Assembly: GCA_023393095.1 (NCBI GenBank)
Contig: JAEWMT010000113.1
Location: forward strand, 1 to 64,000
DNA: 64,000 nt
Reading direction: 5' to 3'
DNA from: Bacillota bacterium
GTDB taxonomy: Bacteria > Bacillota > Clostridia > Lachnospirales > Lachnospiraceae
Below the pieces are notes generated by a model that worked only from the letters and a program-made list of their open reading frames with translations, was not told the origin of the DNA and did no database searches. Shown one piece after another: positions 25,913 through 34,893 of the stretch (position 1 is the first letter of the stretch; every line of letters starts with the position of its first letter). The translations under genes were made by a program, and so were the position numbers.

Positions 25913-27550
25913 ATGGAGAATAAAATGTTCTGTTATCAATGTCAGGAAACAGCCGGATGCCAAGGCTGCACGCAGTTTGGAGTATGCGGAAAATCACCCG
26001 CCTTATCAAAAATGCAGGATTTACTCATCTATGTTACGAAGGGTTTAAGTGCAGTTACTACAGCGTTAAGAGCACAGGGGATAGAAGTTACTCCCGAAGT
26101 TGATCATTATATCACCATTAATTTATTTACCACAATCACGAATGCAAATTTCGATGACGAGATTTTCTATAAAAGAGTTTTTGAAACCTTAAGAATCAAG
26201 AATGATTTATTAAATAGAGTTGCAGACACCACAAGCCTTGCCCCCGCTGCTCTTTGGACCGCACAGACCAGAGAAGAGTTAGAAGCAAAAGCAGCTACCG
26301 TTGGCGTTCTTGCTACAGAAAATGAGGATATCAGAAGCCTCAGAGAGCTTATCATATATGGTCTCAAAGGACTTGCGGCATACCTTAAGCATGCCAATGA
26401 ATTAGGTTATGATAAGACTGAAATCAGTGCCTTCATGCAGAAAGCTCTTACAGCAACAATAGATGATACCTTAGGCGCAGATGAATTGATTGCCCTAACT
26501 TTGGAAACCGGTAAATTCGGTGTGGACGGTATGGCACTTCTAGATTCCGCTAATACCGGCAGCTACGGAAATCCTGAGATTACGAAGGTTAATATCGGAG
26601 TAGGAACCAGACCCGGTATCTTAATCTCCGGTCATGATTTAAGAGATCTGGAGCAACTTTTAGAGCAGACAAAAGGAACCGGTGTTGATGTATATACCCA
26701 TTCCGAGATGCTTCCTGCACACTACTATCCTGCTTTCAAGAAATATGATAACTTTATCGGTAACTATGGTAATGCATGGTGGAAACAGAAGGAAGAATTC
26801 GAAAGCTTTCGTGGTCCAATTCTGATGACGACCAATTGTGTTGTTCCTCCTGCTGGCTCCTATAAGGATCGCTTATTTACAACAGGTGCAACCGGTATTG
26901 CAGGCTGCGTTCATATTGAAAAGGATGAGAATGGTCATAAGGATTTCTCTCAAATCATTGAACTAGCTAAAACCTGCGAGGCTCCTGTTCAGATTGAAGA
27001 GGGCGAGATCATCGGCGGTTTTGCACATAATCAGGTGCTTGCTTTAGCTGATCAGGTAGTTGCAGCCGTTAAATCCGGTGCAATCCGTAAATTCTTTGTA
27101 ATGGCAGGCTGTGACGGACGCCAGAAATCCAGAAATTATTATACCGATTTTGCAAAAGCTCTGCCGAAGGATACCGTAATCTTAACCGCAGGCTGTGCAA
27201 AGTATAAATATAACAAGCTTGATTTAGGCGATATCGGTGGAATTCCAAGAGTACTCGATGCAGGTCAGTGTAACGATTCTTACTCCCTGGCACTGATTGC
27301 GTTGAAATTAAAAGAGGTATTTGAGCTTCAGGATATCAATGAGCTTCCGATTGCATTTAACATTGCATGGTATGAGCAGAAAGCGGTTATTGTTCTTCTC
27401 GCTTTACTCTACTTAGGTGTGAAGAACATCCACTTAGGACCGACACTTCCTGCCTTCCTTTCCCCAAATGTAGCGAAGGTGCTGATAGAAAACTTCGGCA
27501 TCGCAGGAATCGGTACTGTAGACGATGATATCAAATTATTTTTAGAATAA
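25913..27550 (+). CDS. hcp: Hydroxylamine reductase / hybrid-cluster protein
   Basis: A 545-residue prismane protein that binds a 4Fe-4S (or 2Fe-2S) cluster and the hybrid 4Fe-2S-2O cluster. The N-terminal [14 protein letters not shown] and GVCGK segment supplies the first cluster. Hybrid-cluster ligands lie in [37 protein letters not shown] and [10 protein letters not shown]. In anaerobes it reduces NO or hydroxylamine. It is preceded by AAAGGAG and followed by a terminator. The Crp/Fnr gene diverges upstream, and an unknown gene and a hemerythrin-like gene follow. Confidence 0.96.
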   Translation: MENKMFCYQCQETAGCQGCTQFGVCGKSPALSKMQDLLIYVTKGLSAVTTALRAQGIEVTPEVDHYITINLFTTITNANFDDEIFYKRVFETLRIKNDLLNRVADTTSLAPAALWTAQTREELEAKAATVGVLATENEDIRSLRELIIYGLKGLAAYLKHANELGYDKTEISAFMQKALTATIDDTLGADELIALTLETGKFGVDGMALLDSANTGSYGNPEITKVNIGVGTRPGILISGHDLRDLEQLLEQTKGTGVDVYTHSEMLPAHYYPAFKKYDNFIGNYGNAWWKQKEEFESFRGPILMTTNCVVPPAGSYKDRLFTTGATGIAGCVHIEKDENGHKDFSQIIELAKTCEAPVQIEEGEIIGGFAHNQVLALADQVVAAVKSGAIRKFFVMAGCDGRQKSRNYYTDFAKALPKDTVILTAGCAKYKYNKLDLGDIGGIPRVLDAGQCNDSYSLALIALKLKEVFELQDINELPIAFNIAWYEQKAVIVLLALLYLGVKNIHLGPTLPAFLSPNVAKVLIENFGIAGIGTVDDDIKLFLE

Positions 27551-27572
27551 TTCTAGATTAATTAGGTAAATC

Positions 27573-27606
27573 TACCGGGTAGGAATCTATTTTCTGCCCG
27601 GTAATT
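27573..27606 (+). terminator. Terminator after hcp
   Basis: TACCGGG (27573-27579) and CCCGGTA (27597-27603) form the stem with inner pairs, followed by ATTTTAG. It lies 23 bp past the hcp stop, so the downstream gene probably has its own promoter. Confidence 0.65.
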
Positions 27607-27713
27607 TTAGCAAAGACAAGCTAATGTATTTCCAAATCAATATTTTGATAGGCAATATGTAGTGACCACATTTGTAGTTCGTGGATTTGCCTATATACAG
27701 AAAGGAATCGTAA

Positions 27714-28328
27714 ATGAGTGCATTTTTAGGTCCAATCCATTACTGGCTTTATAATAAAATCCAACAGCAACAGGATATCATTGATGATATCTATGAACTT
27801 GGCCAAGCAAATGGCTTAAACTTAGAGGGTGAATGCAACAGCCATTATGGAAGCTTTGAAAACAAGCCTCTGGAGGAAATGATTGATCACGGCAATATTC
27901 ATGGATGGCTACAGGAGCGGGTATCCCAAGTGGAATATAAATATGCTTATTGCGTTACAACGCTTTTGGAGAGAAACCCGGATGCAATGGACGCATTAAA
28001 AACCATATTGAAGAAAAAAGGAATTGATCTGGCTATTGTCATGAAAGAGTTTCGTTTGAATGCCGAAGGAATTTATAAGACGATCAGTGATAATCTCCTT
28101 GACGGAATGCCCTGTGACCATGCAATTCGTGTAATAAAGCAGAGCGCAGATGAAGTTATCTGGACCAGAGAAGCTTGTGTTCATAGCCAGTATTGGGAAG
28201 AAATTGGTGGAGATATCCGTATTTATTATGAATTACGAGATGTCTGGATGGAAGGTCTAGTGCATGAGCTTGGTTATTCCTTCGAGAAGGTTGATGACAG
28301 AACCTATAGCATTAAAGCGGTGGAATAG
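27714..28328 (+). CDS. Hypothetical protein in the hcp neighbourhood
   Basis: A 204-residue soluble, mostly helical protein with AGAAAGGAATCGTAA before ATG. Features are FLGPIHYWLYNKIQQQQDI at the start, NIHGWLQERVSQVEYKYAY near 63, MPCDHAIRVI near 139 and HSQYWEEIGGDIRIYYELRD near 165. His and Cys residues recur (SHYGSF, CDHA, CVHSQYW) and could bind metal, but no known motif is complete. The neighbours point to nitrosative or oxidative stress. A TGTAG-containing near-palindrome at 27658-27670 resembles half of the hcp operator, suggesting co-regulation. I do not recognise the family. Confidence 0.6.
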   Translation: MSAFLGPIHYWLYNKIQQQQDIIDDIYELGQANGLNLEGECNSHYGSFENKPLEEMIDHGNIHGWLQERVSQVEYKYAYCVTTLLERNPDAMDALKTILKKKGIDLAIVMKEFRLNAEGIYKTISDNLLDGMPCDHAIRVIKQSADEVIWTREACVHSQYWEEIGGDIRIYYELRDVWMEGLVHELGYSFEKVDDRTYSIKAVE

Positions 28329-28360
28329 AGAATCAGTGGATCATATGGTAGCTATTATTT

Positions 28361-28458
28361 GGATTAGGGTGCCAAAAGTCAGATTTATGTAATGAGATGA
28401 ATATATATACACTCATATTATTAATCTAGTTGGTTTAAGACTTTTGACCCCCTAATCC
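28361..28458. repeat. 98-bp palindromic intergenic element
   Basis: The outer arms 28361-28380 and 28439-28458 pair at 18 of 20 positions. Inside, AGATT pairs with AATCT and ATGAG with CTCAT. No U-run follows. It lies between the unknown gene and the hemerythrin-like gene. It may be a terminator/antiterminator, an mRNA-processing site or a small palindromic mobile repeat. Confidence 0.55.
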
Positions 28459-28492
28459 TAATTAACTATTATAACTTGGAGGTATCTGATTT

Positions 28493-29047
28493 ATGGATAG
28501 TATCAGACTTATGATGGAAGAACATCAGTATATCCTGCGCATGCTTTCGGTAGTTCGCAGTGCCTGTTACGAGATATTACAGGGTAAGCAGATTGATTAT
28601 GAAGATTTTGATCAGATCATTGATTTTATCCGTAATTATGCTGATGCCCATCATCACGGAAAAGAAGAAAAGCTTCTGTTTCACGAAATGACCGAACACC
28701 TTGGAGCTCTTGGTGATAAATTAGTCACTCACGGAATGCTTGTCGAACACGACTTGGGAAGATTGTATATTAGTGAGCTGAAGGAGGCTCTGAATCGGGT
28801 AGCGGCAGGTGATGATGAGAGCCGCTTAGATATCATTGCTAACGCCATCGGCTATACGCATCTGCTGAAGAGACATATCGAAAAGGAAGATACCGTTGTC
28901 TACACGTTTGCCAAACGTCAGCTTAAGCCTGAAATATTGGACAAAGTAAACCAGGAAACCATCGAGTTTGAAACAGCAGCAGAAAAACGAAGCGTCCAAA
29001 AGCACTATCAGGAGCTTGTTGCTGCATTAGAGCAGAAATATCTATAA
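28493..29047 (+). CDS. Hemerythrin-domain protein
   Basis: A 184-residue four-helix protein with hemerythrin-type di-iron ligands: MMEEHQYIL (His10-type), ADAHHHGKEEKLLF (about 56-69), a further VEHDLG near 88 and THLLKRHIEKEDTVVY (about 120-135). Such proteins sense or bind O2, NO or iron. It follows hcp and the unknown gene, so a role in nitric-oxide or oxygen handling fits. The ribosome site is TTGGAGGTATCTGATTT. No membrane anchor or signalling domain is present. Confidence 0.85.
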   Translation: MDSIRLMMEEHQYILRMLSVVRSACYEILQGKQIDYEDFDQIIDFIRNYADAHHHGKEEKLLFHEMTEHLGALGDKLVTHGMLVEHDLGRLYISELKEALNRVAAGDDESRLDIIANAIGYTHLLKRHIEKEDTVVYTFAKRQLKPEILDKVNQETIEFETAAEKRSVQKHYQELVAALEQKYL

Positions 29048-29601
29048 TCTTTTATGCTATAACTATTTTGGTATCAAATTCTCACGTCAACTTAATCAGC
29101 ACCACCTATAATGAAAACGGTACGTGAGAATTAAAAAATCTCCAGCGGTTGCACACTCACTTTGCTTGGTTCTTATTATAAAGGTTTTCATAATAAGTTC
29201 TCAGATACTATATCGAAACAACTTCAAGGTTGGAGTTTTATCTAACTTTTGAGGGCAGTTCATATAGTTATCTGGGGATTTTTTATTTGAGTTTAATGGA
29301 GTTTCAAAGGTGATATTCGATTAGAATTCAGCTAGAATTTAGTATCGTCAATTTTTGCGGTATTTGATTACCAATTATTAACATTTTCTGTATTATAATT
29401 TCCAATTTTATGCTATAATTTATATTATCAGAATTATACGTATCAGAAATATATTACCTATAAAATAATTCCTAATATATAATTAATTTTTTAACCAATT
29501 TTGGCTAGAGTACTTTTAAACAACCAATTGCATTTCATAACTATTAAACGCATCCCATACATAATACTTCTACAAAGATATTGGAGAGGAGTTTTGCCCT
29601 G
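29048..29601. other. Intergenic region with one 11-bp inverted repeat
   Basis: About 550 AT-rich bases without a convincing gene. AATTCTCACGT (29077-29087) and its perfect complement (29122-29132) could end hemerythrin transcription, although no T-run follows. The right part should contain the methyltransferase promoter. Confidence 0.45.
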
Positions 29602-30351
29602 ATGATTAATGTTAATTCCATAGATAAATACCTTCTAATTCATGGTGATTGTATGGATAAGCTAAAGGAACTACCCGATGGAAGCATTGATCTGATTCTC
29701 AGTGATCCACCTTATAATATCGCTAAATATTCTACCGGCAATATGAGATTTGAATGGAGGAATGATATCAATAATGATGTGGCAGGATGGGATCTTAGAG
29801 AATTAACCCCAACTGATTTTATTGATGAATTTAAACGGATACTTTCACCTACCGGTAATATTTTTATTTTTACCAGCTATAATATGATTGGTAAATGGCA
29901 TGAAGTCTTCGATAGTGAGTTTGACACCTTCCAGTTCATGGTCTGGCACAAAACCAACCCAGTTCCGAACATCCGTAAATCCTCTTTCCTTAACAGCTGT
30001 GAATTAATCGTCTGCATGTGGAATAAGGGGCACACCTGGAATTTCACCAAGCAAAGCGGAATGCATAACTTCATTGAAAGACCAATCTGCATGGGAAGGG
30101 AACGCTTGAAGCATCCGAAACATCCTACTCAGAAACCGGTAGCCGTGCTCAAGCAGATTATACAGACAGCTAGTAGGGAAAATGATATTGTTCTTGATAT
30201 GTTCATGGGAGTTGCCTCTACCGGCGTTGCTGCAAGGGAACTCAATCGACGTTTTGTCGGAATTGAAATTGATGATATATACTTCGATGCCTGTGAAAAG
30301 CGAATGGAAGCAATTACACAAGAAGTACCAATAAGAAATTTTTTAACATAA
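29602..30351 (+). CDS. Orphan beta-class DNA methyltransferase (adenine N6 or cytosine N4)
   Basis: A 249-residue methyltransferase. Motif IV is LSDPPYN (about residue 35) and the AdoMet-binding motif I comes later as LDMFMGVASTGVAA (about residue 200), the beta-class order. HPTQKP lies between. ATG at 29602 was chosen; GGAGAGGAG precedes it by about a dozen bases, and an in-frame TTG 21 bp earlier would overlap that site. No restriction endonuclease or specificity gene adjoins, so this is an orphan regulator or a relic of a restriction system. Recognition sequence unknown. Confidence 0.88.
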   Translation: MINVNSIDKYLLIHGDCMDKLKELPDGSIDLILSDPPYNIAKYSTGNMRFEWRNDINNDVAGWDLRELTPTDFIDEFKRILSPTGNIFIFTSYNMIGKWHEVFDSEFDTFQFMVWHKTNPVPNIRKSSFLNSCELIVCMWNKGHTWNFTKQSGMHNFIERPICMGRERLKHPKHPTQKPVAVLKQIIQTASRENDIVLDMFMGVASTGVAARELNRRFVGIEIDDIYFDACEKRMEAITQEVPIRNFLT

Positions 30352-30352
30352 G

Positions 30353-30458
30353 AGAATGGGGGCTGCCGTAAATACCAATATGTTAAGACATCAGTAAGCC
30401 CATGCCAAGAGCAGAGCATGTGGAAACATATTCATAAATATTACGACAGACCCATTCT
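30353..30458. terminator. 106-bp structured inverted repeat between convergent genes
   Basis: AGAATGGG (30353-30360) pairs with CCCATTCT (30451-30458). The stem continues inward with CTGCCGTAA against TTACGACAG and ends in CCATGC with GCATGTGG. It begins immediately after the methyltransferase stop and ends ~35 bp before the chemoreceptor stop, so it may terminate both. TTTCTT follows on the plus strand. Confidence 0.55.
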
Positions 30459-30494
30459 TTCTTATTATAGTTAAAGTAATAATTTATTAAACTT

Positions 30495-32288
30495 TTAAAT
30501 AGTGAAGTTGGACATTTCGGCCTTTAAACGATCCGATATATTCTTCGAATTATCAACTTCTTGTGTGACCTCTAATGATTTATTGGTTATGACCATTACT
30601 TTCTCCGCAATATCTCCTGTTCCAACAGCACCTTCCGTTGCTGCACGGGCTACTTCATTAACCGTACGCATGATATTCTCTATGGATGCCAGTAATTCTT
30701 CAGAAGTTGCGCTAAAGTCAGTTACTAATCCGTCAACATAGATAGCATCTTTTTTATATTCGTCTGCTACTAAAATAAATTTCTGGAAGCTTGCAGATAT
30801 GTCGCTAGAAACATAATCCAACAGAGTTCTCGAGTTCTCAGAGAGATTATTCACAGCCTCAGTTACCTCACCGGTTACATTCTGTATTTTTTTAGCTGTA
30901 TTTTTTGACTGATCTGCCAGGAGACGTATCTCATCGGCTACAACAGCAAAGCCCTTGCCACTTTCTCCTGCCCTTGCCGCTTCTATCGCTGCATTGATTG
31001 CTAATATATTTGTCTGTGCGGTAATCCCCATAATTGCTTCCGTCAGAGCTTCGATCTGAGTTACTATCTTTGCCTGTTCCAATGCCTTTTGGACCTTACT
31101 CTCAATTTCGGCTCCCATTTCCCTTGCCTGTTTCTGAGATTCCTGAACATCTTCTCTTGTATCCGACGCACGTTTGCTAATCTCAATTACTTTAAGTGCT
31201 GCCTCCTGTGATTTCTGTGCAATAGATCTAGAAGCTGTTTCTATTTCTGTTGATGTTTCTGTCACTGACTGGGCAGAAGCAGCAGTTTCCTCCATACATG
31301 CAGCAAGCTCCTGTGTTGTTGCTGCTACATCATCAATGTTACTATTTAGTTCTTTTACATTATCGTTGATGGCATTAACAATATCATTAATACCGTTTGC
31401 TTCATTTTTTGTACTGCTAACCAGCTTAGCAACCGATTCTTTCATCTTCTCCAGATTGGAAGCTAAAGTCCCAAATTCATCTTTTCTTACTGTAAATTCT
31501 TCTGGTAACTGAATGGTGAAGTTCCCGGTAGAAAGTGTATTAAAATTCTGGTTGATAATGTTAAAGTCCTTATTTAGTCTTCTTGATATGTAAATTGTGA
31601 TCGCCACTGCAGCAGATATGGAAATCAAGAATATAATACCGATTCCAATGATATTACCCCTCAGTTTATCATTGGCCTGTTCTTTCAGCGAAGCAATCTC
31701 TTTATCGATATGATCGGTATAATTGCCAGTACCTACCTCCCACTGATAAGGTTCAAATGCTAAGGCGTAACCTCTTTTCGGAGACGGCTTAGTCTCACCA
31801 TTCTTAGGGAACCAATAATCAACATAACCTCCACCATCGCTTCTTGCTGCTTTAATCAGTTCTTTTATTATATAACTTTCTTTTTTATCCTGAAAATTCA
31901 AACGGTTAGTTCCCTCTGTCTCATTTCCCAAAAGTACAATATTATCCCCATTATAGGTATCTATCCAAAAATAACCTTCTCCTTCATATCTTAAATTTCT
32001 AACCAAATCGGCTGCCATCTTTTTCGCTTGTTCTTCTGAATATTCCCCAGCCTTCTGCTTGTCATAAAAACCCTGCAGAAGTGATACTACAGTTTGAACC
32101 TGATTTTTAATGTTTTTATCATAGTTATCCCTGATCGTCTTATCTACCTTAGCCATATTATGCTGATATATTCCTATTTGCTCATTAATAGACATTACGG
32201 TAATTAATACTGCTACTATGAGCAAGAATACTGCTAAAGCAATTACCTTCGTTCTTACCTTTAAGTTATTCATTTTCTTTCGTATCAT
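30495..32288 (-). CDS. Methyl-accepting chemotaxis protein with single-Cache sensor
   Basis: A 597-residue chemoreceptor. A membrane span near residues 10-35 is followed by an extracellular sCache_2-type domain (YFWIDTYNGDNIVLLG, then YWFPKNGETKPSPKRGYALAFEPYQWEVGTGNY at ~160-190). A second span is near 215, then HAMP and the cytoplasmic signalling domain with ITAQTNILAINAAIEAARAGE. ATG at 32288 was chosen because GGAGG lies 9 bases upstream; a TTG two codons earlier is possible. Single-Cache receptors often sense organic acids. No chemotaxis genes adjoin. Confidence 0.92.
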   Translation of the reverse strand: MIRKKMNNLKVRTKVIALAVFLLIVAVLITVMSINEQIGIYQHNMAKVDKTIRDNYDKNIKNQVQTVVSLLQGFYDKQKAGEYSEEQAKKMAADLVRNLRYEGEGYFWIDTYNGDNIVLLGNETEGTNRLNFQDKKESYIIKELIKAARSDGGGYVDYWFPKNGETKPSPKRGYALAFEPYQWEVGTGNYTDHIDKEIASLKEQANDKLRGNIIGIGIIFLISISAAVAITIYISRRLNKDFNIINQNFNTLSTGNFTIQLPEEFTVRKDEFGTLASNLEKMKESVAKLVSSTKNEANGINDIVNAINDNVKELNSNIDDVAATTQELAACMEETAASAQSVTETSTEIETASRSIAQKSQEAALKVIEISKRASDTREDVQESQKQAREMGAEIESKVQKALEQAKIVTQIEALTEAIMGITAQTNILAINAAIEAARAGESGKGFAVVADEIRLLADQSKNTAKKIQNVTGEVTEAVNNLSENSRTLLDYVSSDISASFQKFILVADEYKKDAIYVDGLVTDFSATSEELLASIENIMRTVNEVARAATEGAVGTGDIAEKVMVITNKSLEVTQEVDNSKNISDRLKAEMSNFTI

Positions 32289-32505
32289 ACACAAGCGCCT
32301 CCATAAGATAATTTTATCTTCTGCCTCTATCCCTTTATGCTATTATGTTAATAGTACCTGTTTTTACATTATTTTTCAATATATGACATAAAATATAAGA
32401 CTTTTATCCTAATATTTATCAAATATTTATCAAAAAAATACTCAAAATCAAAACAATCTGATAATGAGTATTTATATTCATCAACTTACATTATATATAT
32501 TATTT

Positions 32506-32793
32506 TCACTCATCCGTATAATTACCTCTGTTTTCCCTGTCATTCATTAATACCCATTGATGAGTTTTAATATGGTATTTAATGTTTATCATTTGCATGC
32601 AATCTCCCACACGTATATTACAACAGAAAACCAGAACCGGAATTCCTGCGTAGTTCTCCTCCCGGCTGTATACGATGCTTTCAATCTTATAGGTCTGCAG
32701 GATATGTTCCTCATCCTCCAGACGAATGTAAATGGGTTTGATTTTACCCTGCACATTAAATGTTGCATTTACATCCACAGGCATATGAAACAT
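32506..32793 (-). CDS. Small hypothetical protein downstream of dinB
   Basis: A 95-residue soluble protein beginning MFHMPVDVNATFN. GGAGGTTAGTA precedes ATG at 32793, which is preferred over an in-frame upstream Met. The pattern (short strands, YIRLEDEEHILQTYKIESIVYSREENYAGIPVLVFCCNI) suggests a small beta-rich domain. It is transcribed 118 bp after dinB on the same strand and probably shares SOS control. I recall similar short genes near Y-family polymerases in Clostridia but do not know the function. Confidence 0.6.
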   Translation of the reverse strand: MFHMPVDVNATFNVQGKIKPIYIRLEDEEHILQTYKIESIVYSREENYAGIPVLVFCCNIRVGDCMQMINIKYHIKTHQWVLMNDRENRGNYTDE

Positions 32794-32911
32794 TACTAAC
32801 CTCCAATCCACCGTCTAGCGGCGGTACAAAAACCAAAAAGCAATATCTAAATAATAATCTGTATAAATTCCAGAACAATGGAATCAATTCATTGAAGTCA
32901 CCAGATACGAA

Positions 32912-34177
32912 TCAGGCCTCTTTTATCCCTTCCCCATAATTAGGCTTACGCTTCTCCGGCGGAATACCACCTGTCATATGATAAATTGGATTATTCAGAA
33001 AAATGGCCCTCATAATCGAATCATCTCCGTACCGATCCCTTACCTTATCCACAGTAACATCCAGCTTAGATAACCTCTCATAGCGGTTCATGTCAAATAA
33101 ATTAATCTGCCTGATCGAACTTCCTTTGACCACCTTACTGGTGTGAATCCCTAGATTTCTAATCGGAGACCCGTCCCATAATTCATCAAATAGCTGACAG
33201 GCAATACGGTGAATCTCATTCGTTGTATTCGTTGCACTAAGCAGGGTCATCTGATGTGAGGCATGATGAAATTCCGAATTAACAATGCTTACCGCTACCA
33301 CGGTTGCCATCATGGAATCTGCACGCAGTCTGGTACAGACAGTCTCAGCCAGGGAAAGCAGTATCATCTTCGCAGGACCTTCCTGATCCACATCAAAGGC
33401 AATCGTGGTTGAATTGCCATACCCTTTATTCGGAACTGCCTCGTCCGATACCATGGATAGATCAATTCCATTGGCAAAAGCATAGATAACCTCACCGTAT
33501 TTCTTAAAATGTGCCCGCAAAATATCAAGATCCGTCCTTGCCAATTCCCCAATCGTATGGATGCCCAGGGCATGCAGCTTCTTCTTCGTCGCATGGCCCA
33601 CATAAAACAGCTCCTCAACCGGCAGCTTCCACAGCTTCCTCTCCATCTCCTCCGGAAACAGGGTATGCACAAGATTTGGCTTCTTAAAATCCGAAGCCAT
33701 CTTCGCAAGTAATTTATTAGAGGACACTCCCACATTGACGGTAAAGCCTAGTTCATTCGCAATCCTGTCCTTTATCAGGTTCGCAGCAACAACTGCGGAA
33801 CCATATAACCCAATCGTTCCCGTCATATCGCAATATGCCTCATCTACCGAATACTGCTCTACGCACGGTGAAAATTCGCGAAGTATCTCCATAAATGCCT
33901 TCGAACTTGTATCATAAAGATCATAATGCGGAGGTACCATCACAAGTTCCGGGCATAACCGCTTCGCATCATTAATCGTATCCCCTGTCCTTATACCGAA
34001 CTTCTTGGCAGGCGTGGATTTCGCAAGAATAATTCCATGCCTCTTCTTAATATCTCCTGCCACCGCGGAAGGTATCTCCCTTAAATCGGTCTTCTCTCCA
34101 AGGATGTGCAGACGATAAACGGCCTCCCAACTAAGGAAAGCCGAGTTGACATCAATATGAAAGATTATATTTTCCAT
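32912..34177 (-). CDS. dinB: DNA polymerase IV (Y-family, translesion)
   Basis: A 421-residue Y-family polymerase. The metal-binding acids are in FHIDVNSAFLSWEA (residues 6-19) and YSVDEAYCDMTG (about 103). The thumb helix-hairpin motif is in ATKKKLHALGIHTIGELA, and the little-finger domain occupies about 240-360. A short C-terminal tail (KPNYGEGIKEA) lacks a clear beta-clamp motif. It allows bypass of damaged bases. A LexA-type box lies 33 bp upstream, so SOS induction is expected. Confidence 0.93.
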   Translation of the reverse strand: MENIIFHIDVNSAFLSWEAVYRLHILGEKTDLREIPSAVAGDIKKRHGIILAKSTPAKKFGIRTGDTINDAKRLCPELVMVPPHYDLYDTSSKAFMEILREFSPCVEQYSVDEAYCDMTGTIGLYGSAVVAANLIKDRIANELGFTVNVGVSSNKLLAKMASDFKKPNLVHTLFPEEMERKLWKLPVEELFYVGHATKKKLHALGIHTIGELARTDLDILRAHFKKYGEVIYAFANGIDLSMVSDEAVPNKGYGNSTTIAFDVDQEGPAKMILLSLAETVCTRLRADSMMATVVAVSIVNSEFHHASHQMTLLSATNTTNEIHRIACQLFDELWDGSPIRNLGIHTSKVVKGSSIRQINLFDMNRYERLSKLDVTVDKVRDRYGDDSIMRAIFLNNPIYHMTGGIPPEKRKPNYGEGIKEA

Positions 34178-34209
34178 ACATATGTTCTCCTTTTGAATTC
34201 ATTATATCA

Positions 34210-34221
34210 GAACTTATGTTC
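34210..34221. promoter_or_regulatory. LexA/SOS box of dinB
   Basis: GAACTTATGTTC is a perfect inverted repeat matching the Firmicute GAAC-N4-GTTC consensus. Reading leftward, the extended site is CGAACATAAGTTCT. It lies 33 bp upstream of the dinB start codon, where LexA would block transcription. Confidence 0.8.
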
Positions 34222-34271
34222 GGTGTAAAGAGTAAAAGTTTTACATTTTATTGACTAGAATTGATGTAAGT

Positions 34272-34308
34272 AGTTAAAGTTTGCAAAAATGAAGTTAAAG
34301 TTTGCAAA
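34272..34308. repeat. Two tandem copies of AGTTAAAGTTTGCAAA
   Basis: Identical 16-mers at 34272-34287 and 34293-34308 have a 21-bp period, two helical turns. The inverted form occurs at 39734-39749, and a one-mismatch copy is at 41986-42001. The arrangement suits protein-binding sites or element ends. Confidence 0.6.
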
Positions 34309-34368
34309 TAACAATAATCTTTTTACTAAATAATTTCGATGTTGAATGAAAATAAAGTTTTAAATTAC

Positions 34369-34404
34369 AAAAAAAGTTCTAATTCCCATATCAAGAATTA
34401 GAAC
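34369..34404 (-). terminator. Intrinsic terminator left of the IS110 element
   Basis: GTTCTAATTC (34376-34385) and GAATTAGAAC (34395-34404) pair perfectly over 10 bp. Seven T residues follow on the leftward transcript. It would stop leftward read-through toward dinB. Confidence 0.65.
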
Positions 34405-34718
34405 CGCATTTAAAGTATTATAACGGAAATAAACTTGCTCGATGTACGAGCAATAAAATAATAATAATTATACCACTCATGATAATCAGAATGATAACCA
34501 CATGACGGCAGACCAACACACCACTTTTAAGCTTTGACAACGATATTACCATCCCAACATGTGTTGTCTTGGGAAATATTTCATAAGTAAATACTATTAT
34601 TTTTCGTACTATTTATAGACTTACCAACTTCCTATTGGTACTATATAAGTACAAGGATCTAATTCATCTTTGATGGTTAGAAACTTATGCTTATTTCATT
34701 ATAATAAGAGAATAAATG

Positions 34719-34862
34719 GTCTGGCGAACTTCCCATTGGATTTAGCATCCGTGCAATAATCTGCCAGCCATCCTCTTGTTATAAGCATTCGATTTAGCAG
34801 GTTGAAACCTTAAATGGCTTTCGTGTAACAAACCAATGTGAATGTTAATAAGCAAGGATGGA
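34719..34862 (+). ncRNA. Candidate IS110 bridge RNA (two guide loops)
   Basis: Two consecutive stem-loops precede the transposase. Loop A has base stem CTGGC/GCCAG (34721-34725, 34763-34767), internal loops of 12 and 12 nt, and apex GGAT/ATCC. Loop B has base stem CATCC/GGATG (34769-34773, 34856-34860), continued by CATTC/GAATG, unequal internal loops, and apex AGGTT/AACCT. This is the target-binding plus donor-binding plan of IS110 bridge RNAs. The left internal loop of A (AACTTCCCATT) matches DNA at the presumed left flank. Exact RNA ends unknown. Confidence 0.5.
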
Positions 34863-34893
34863 TGCCATTATCAAATACAAAAGGAGAACAACT

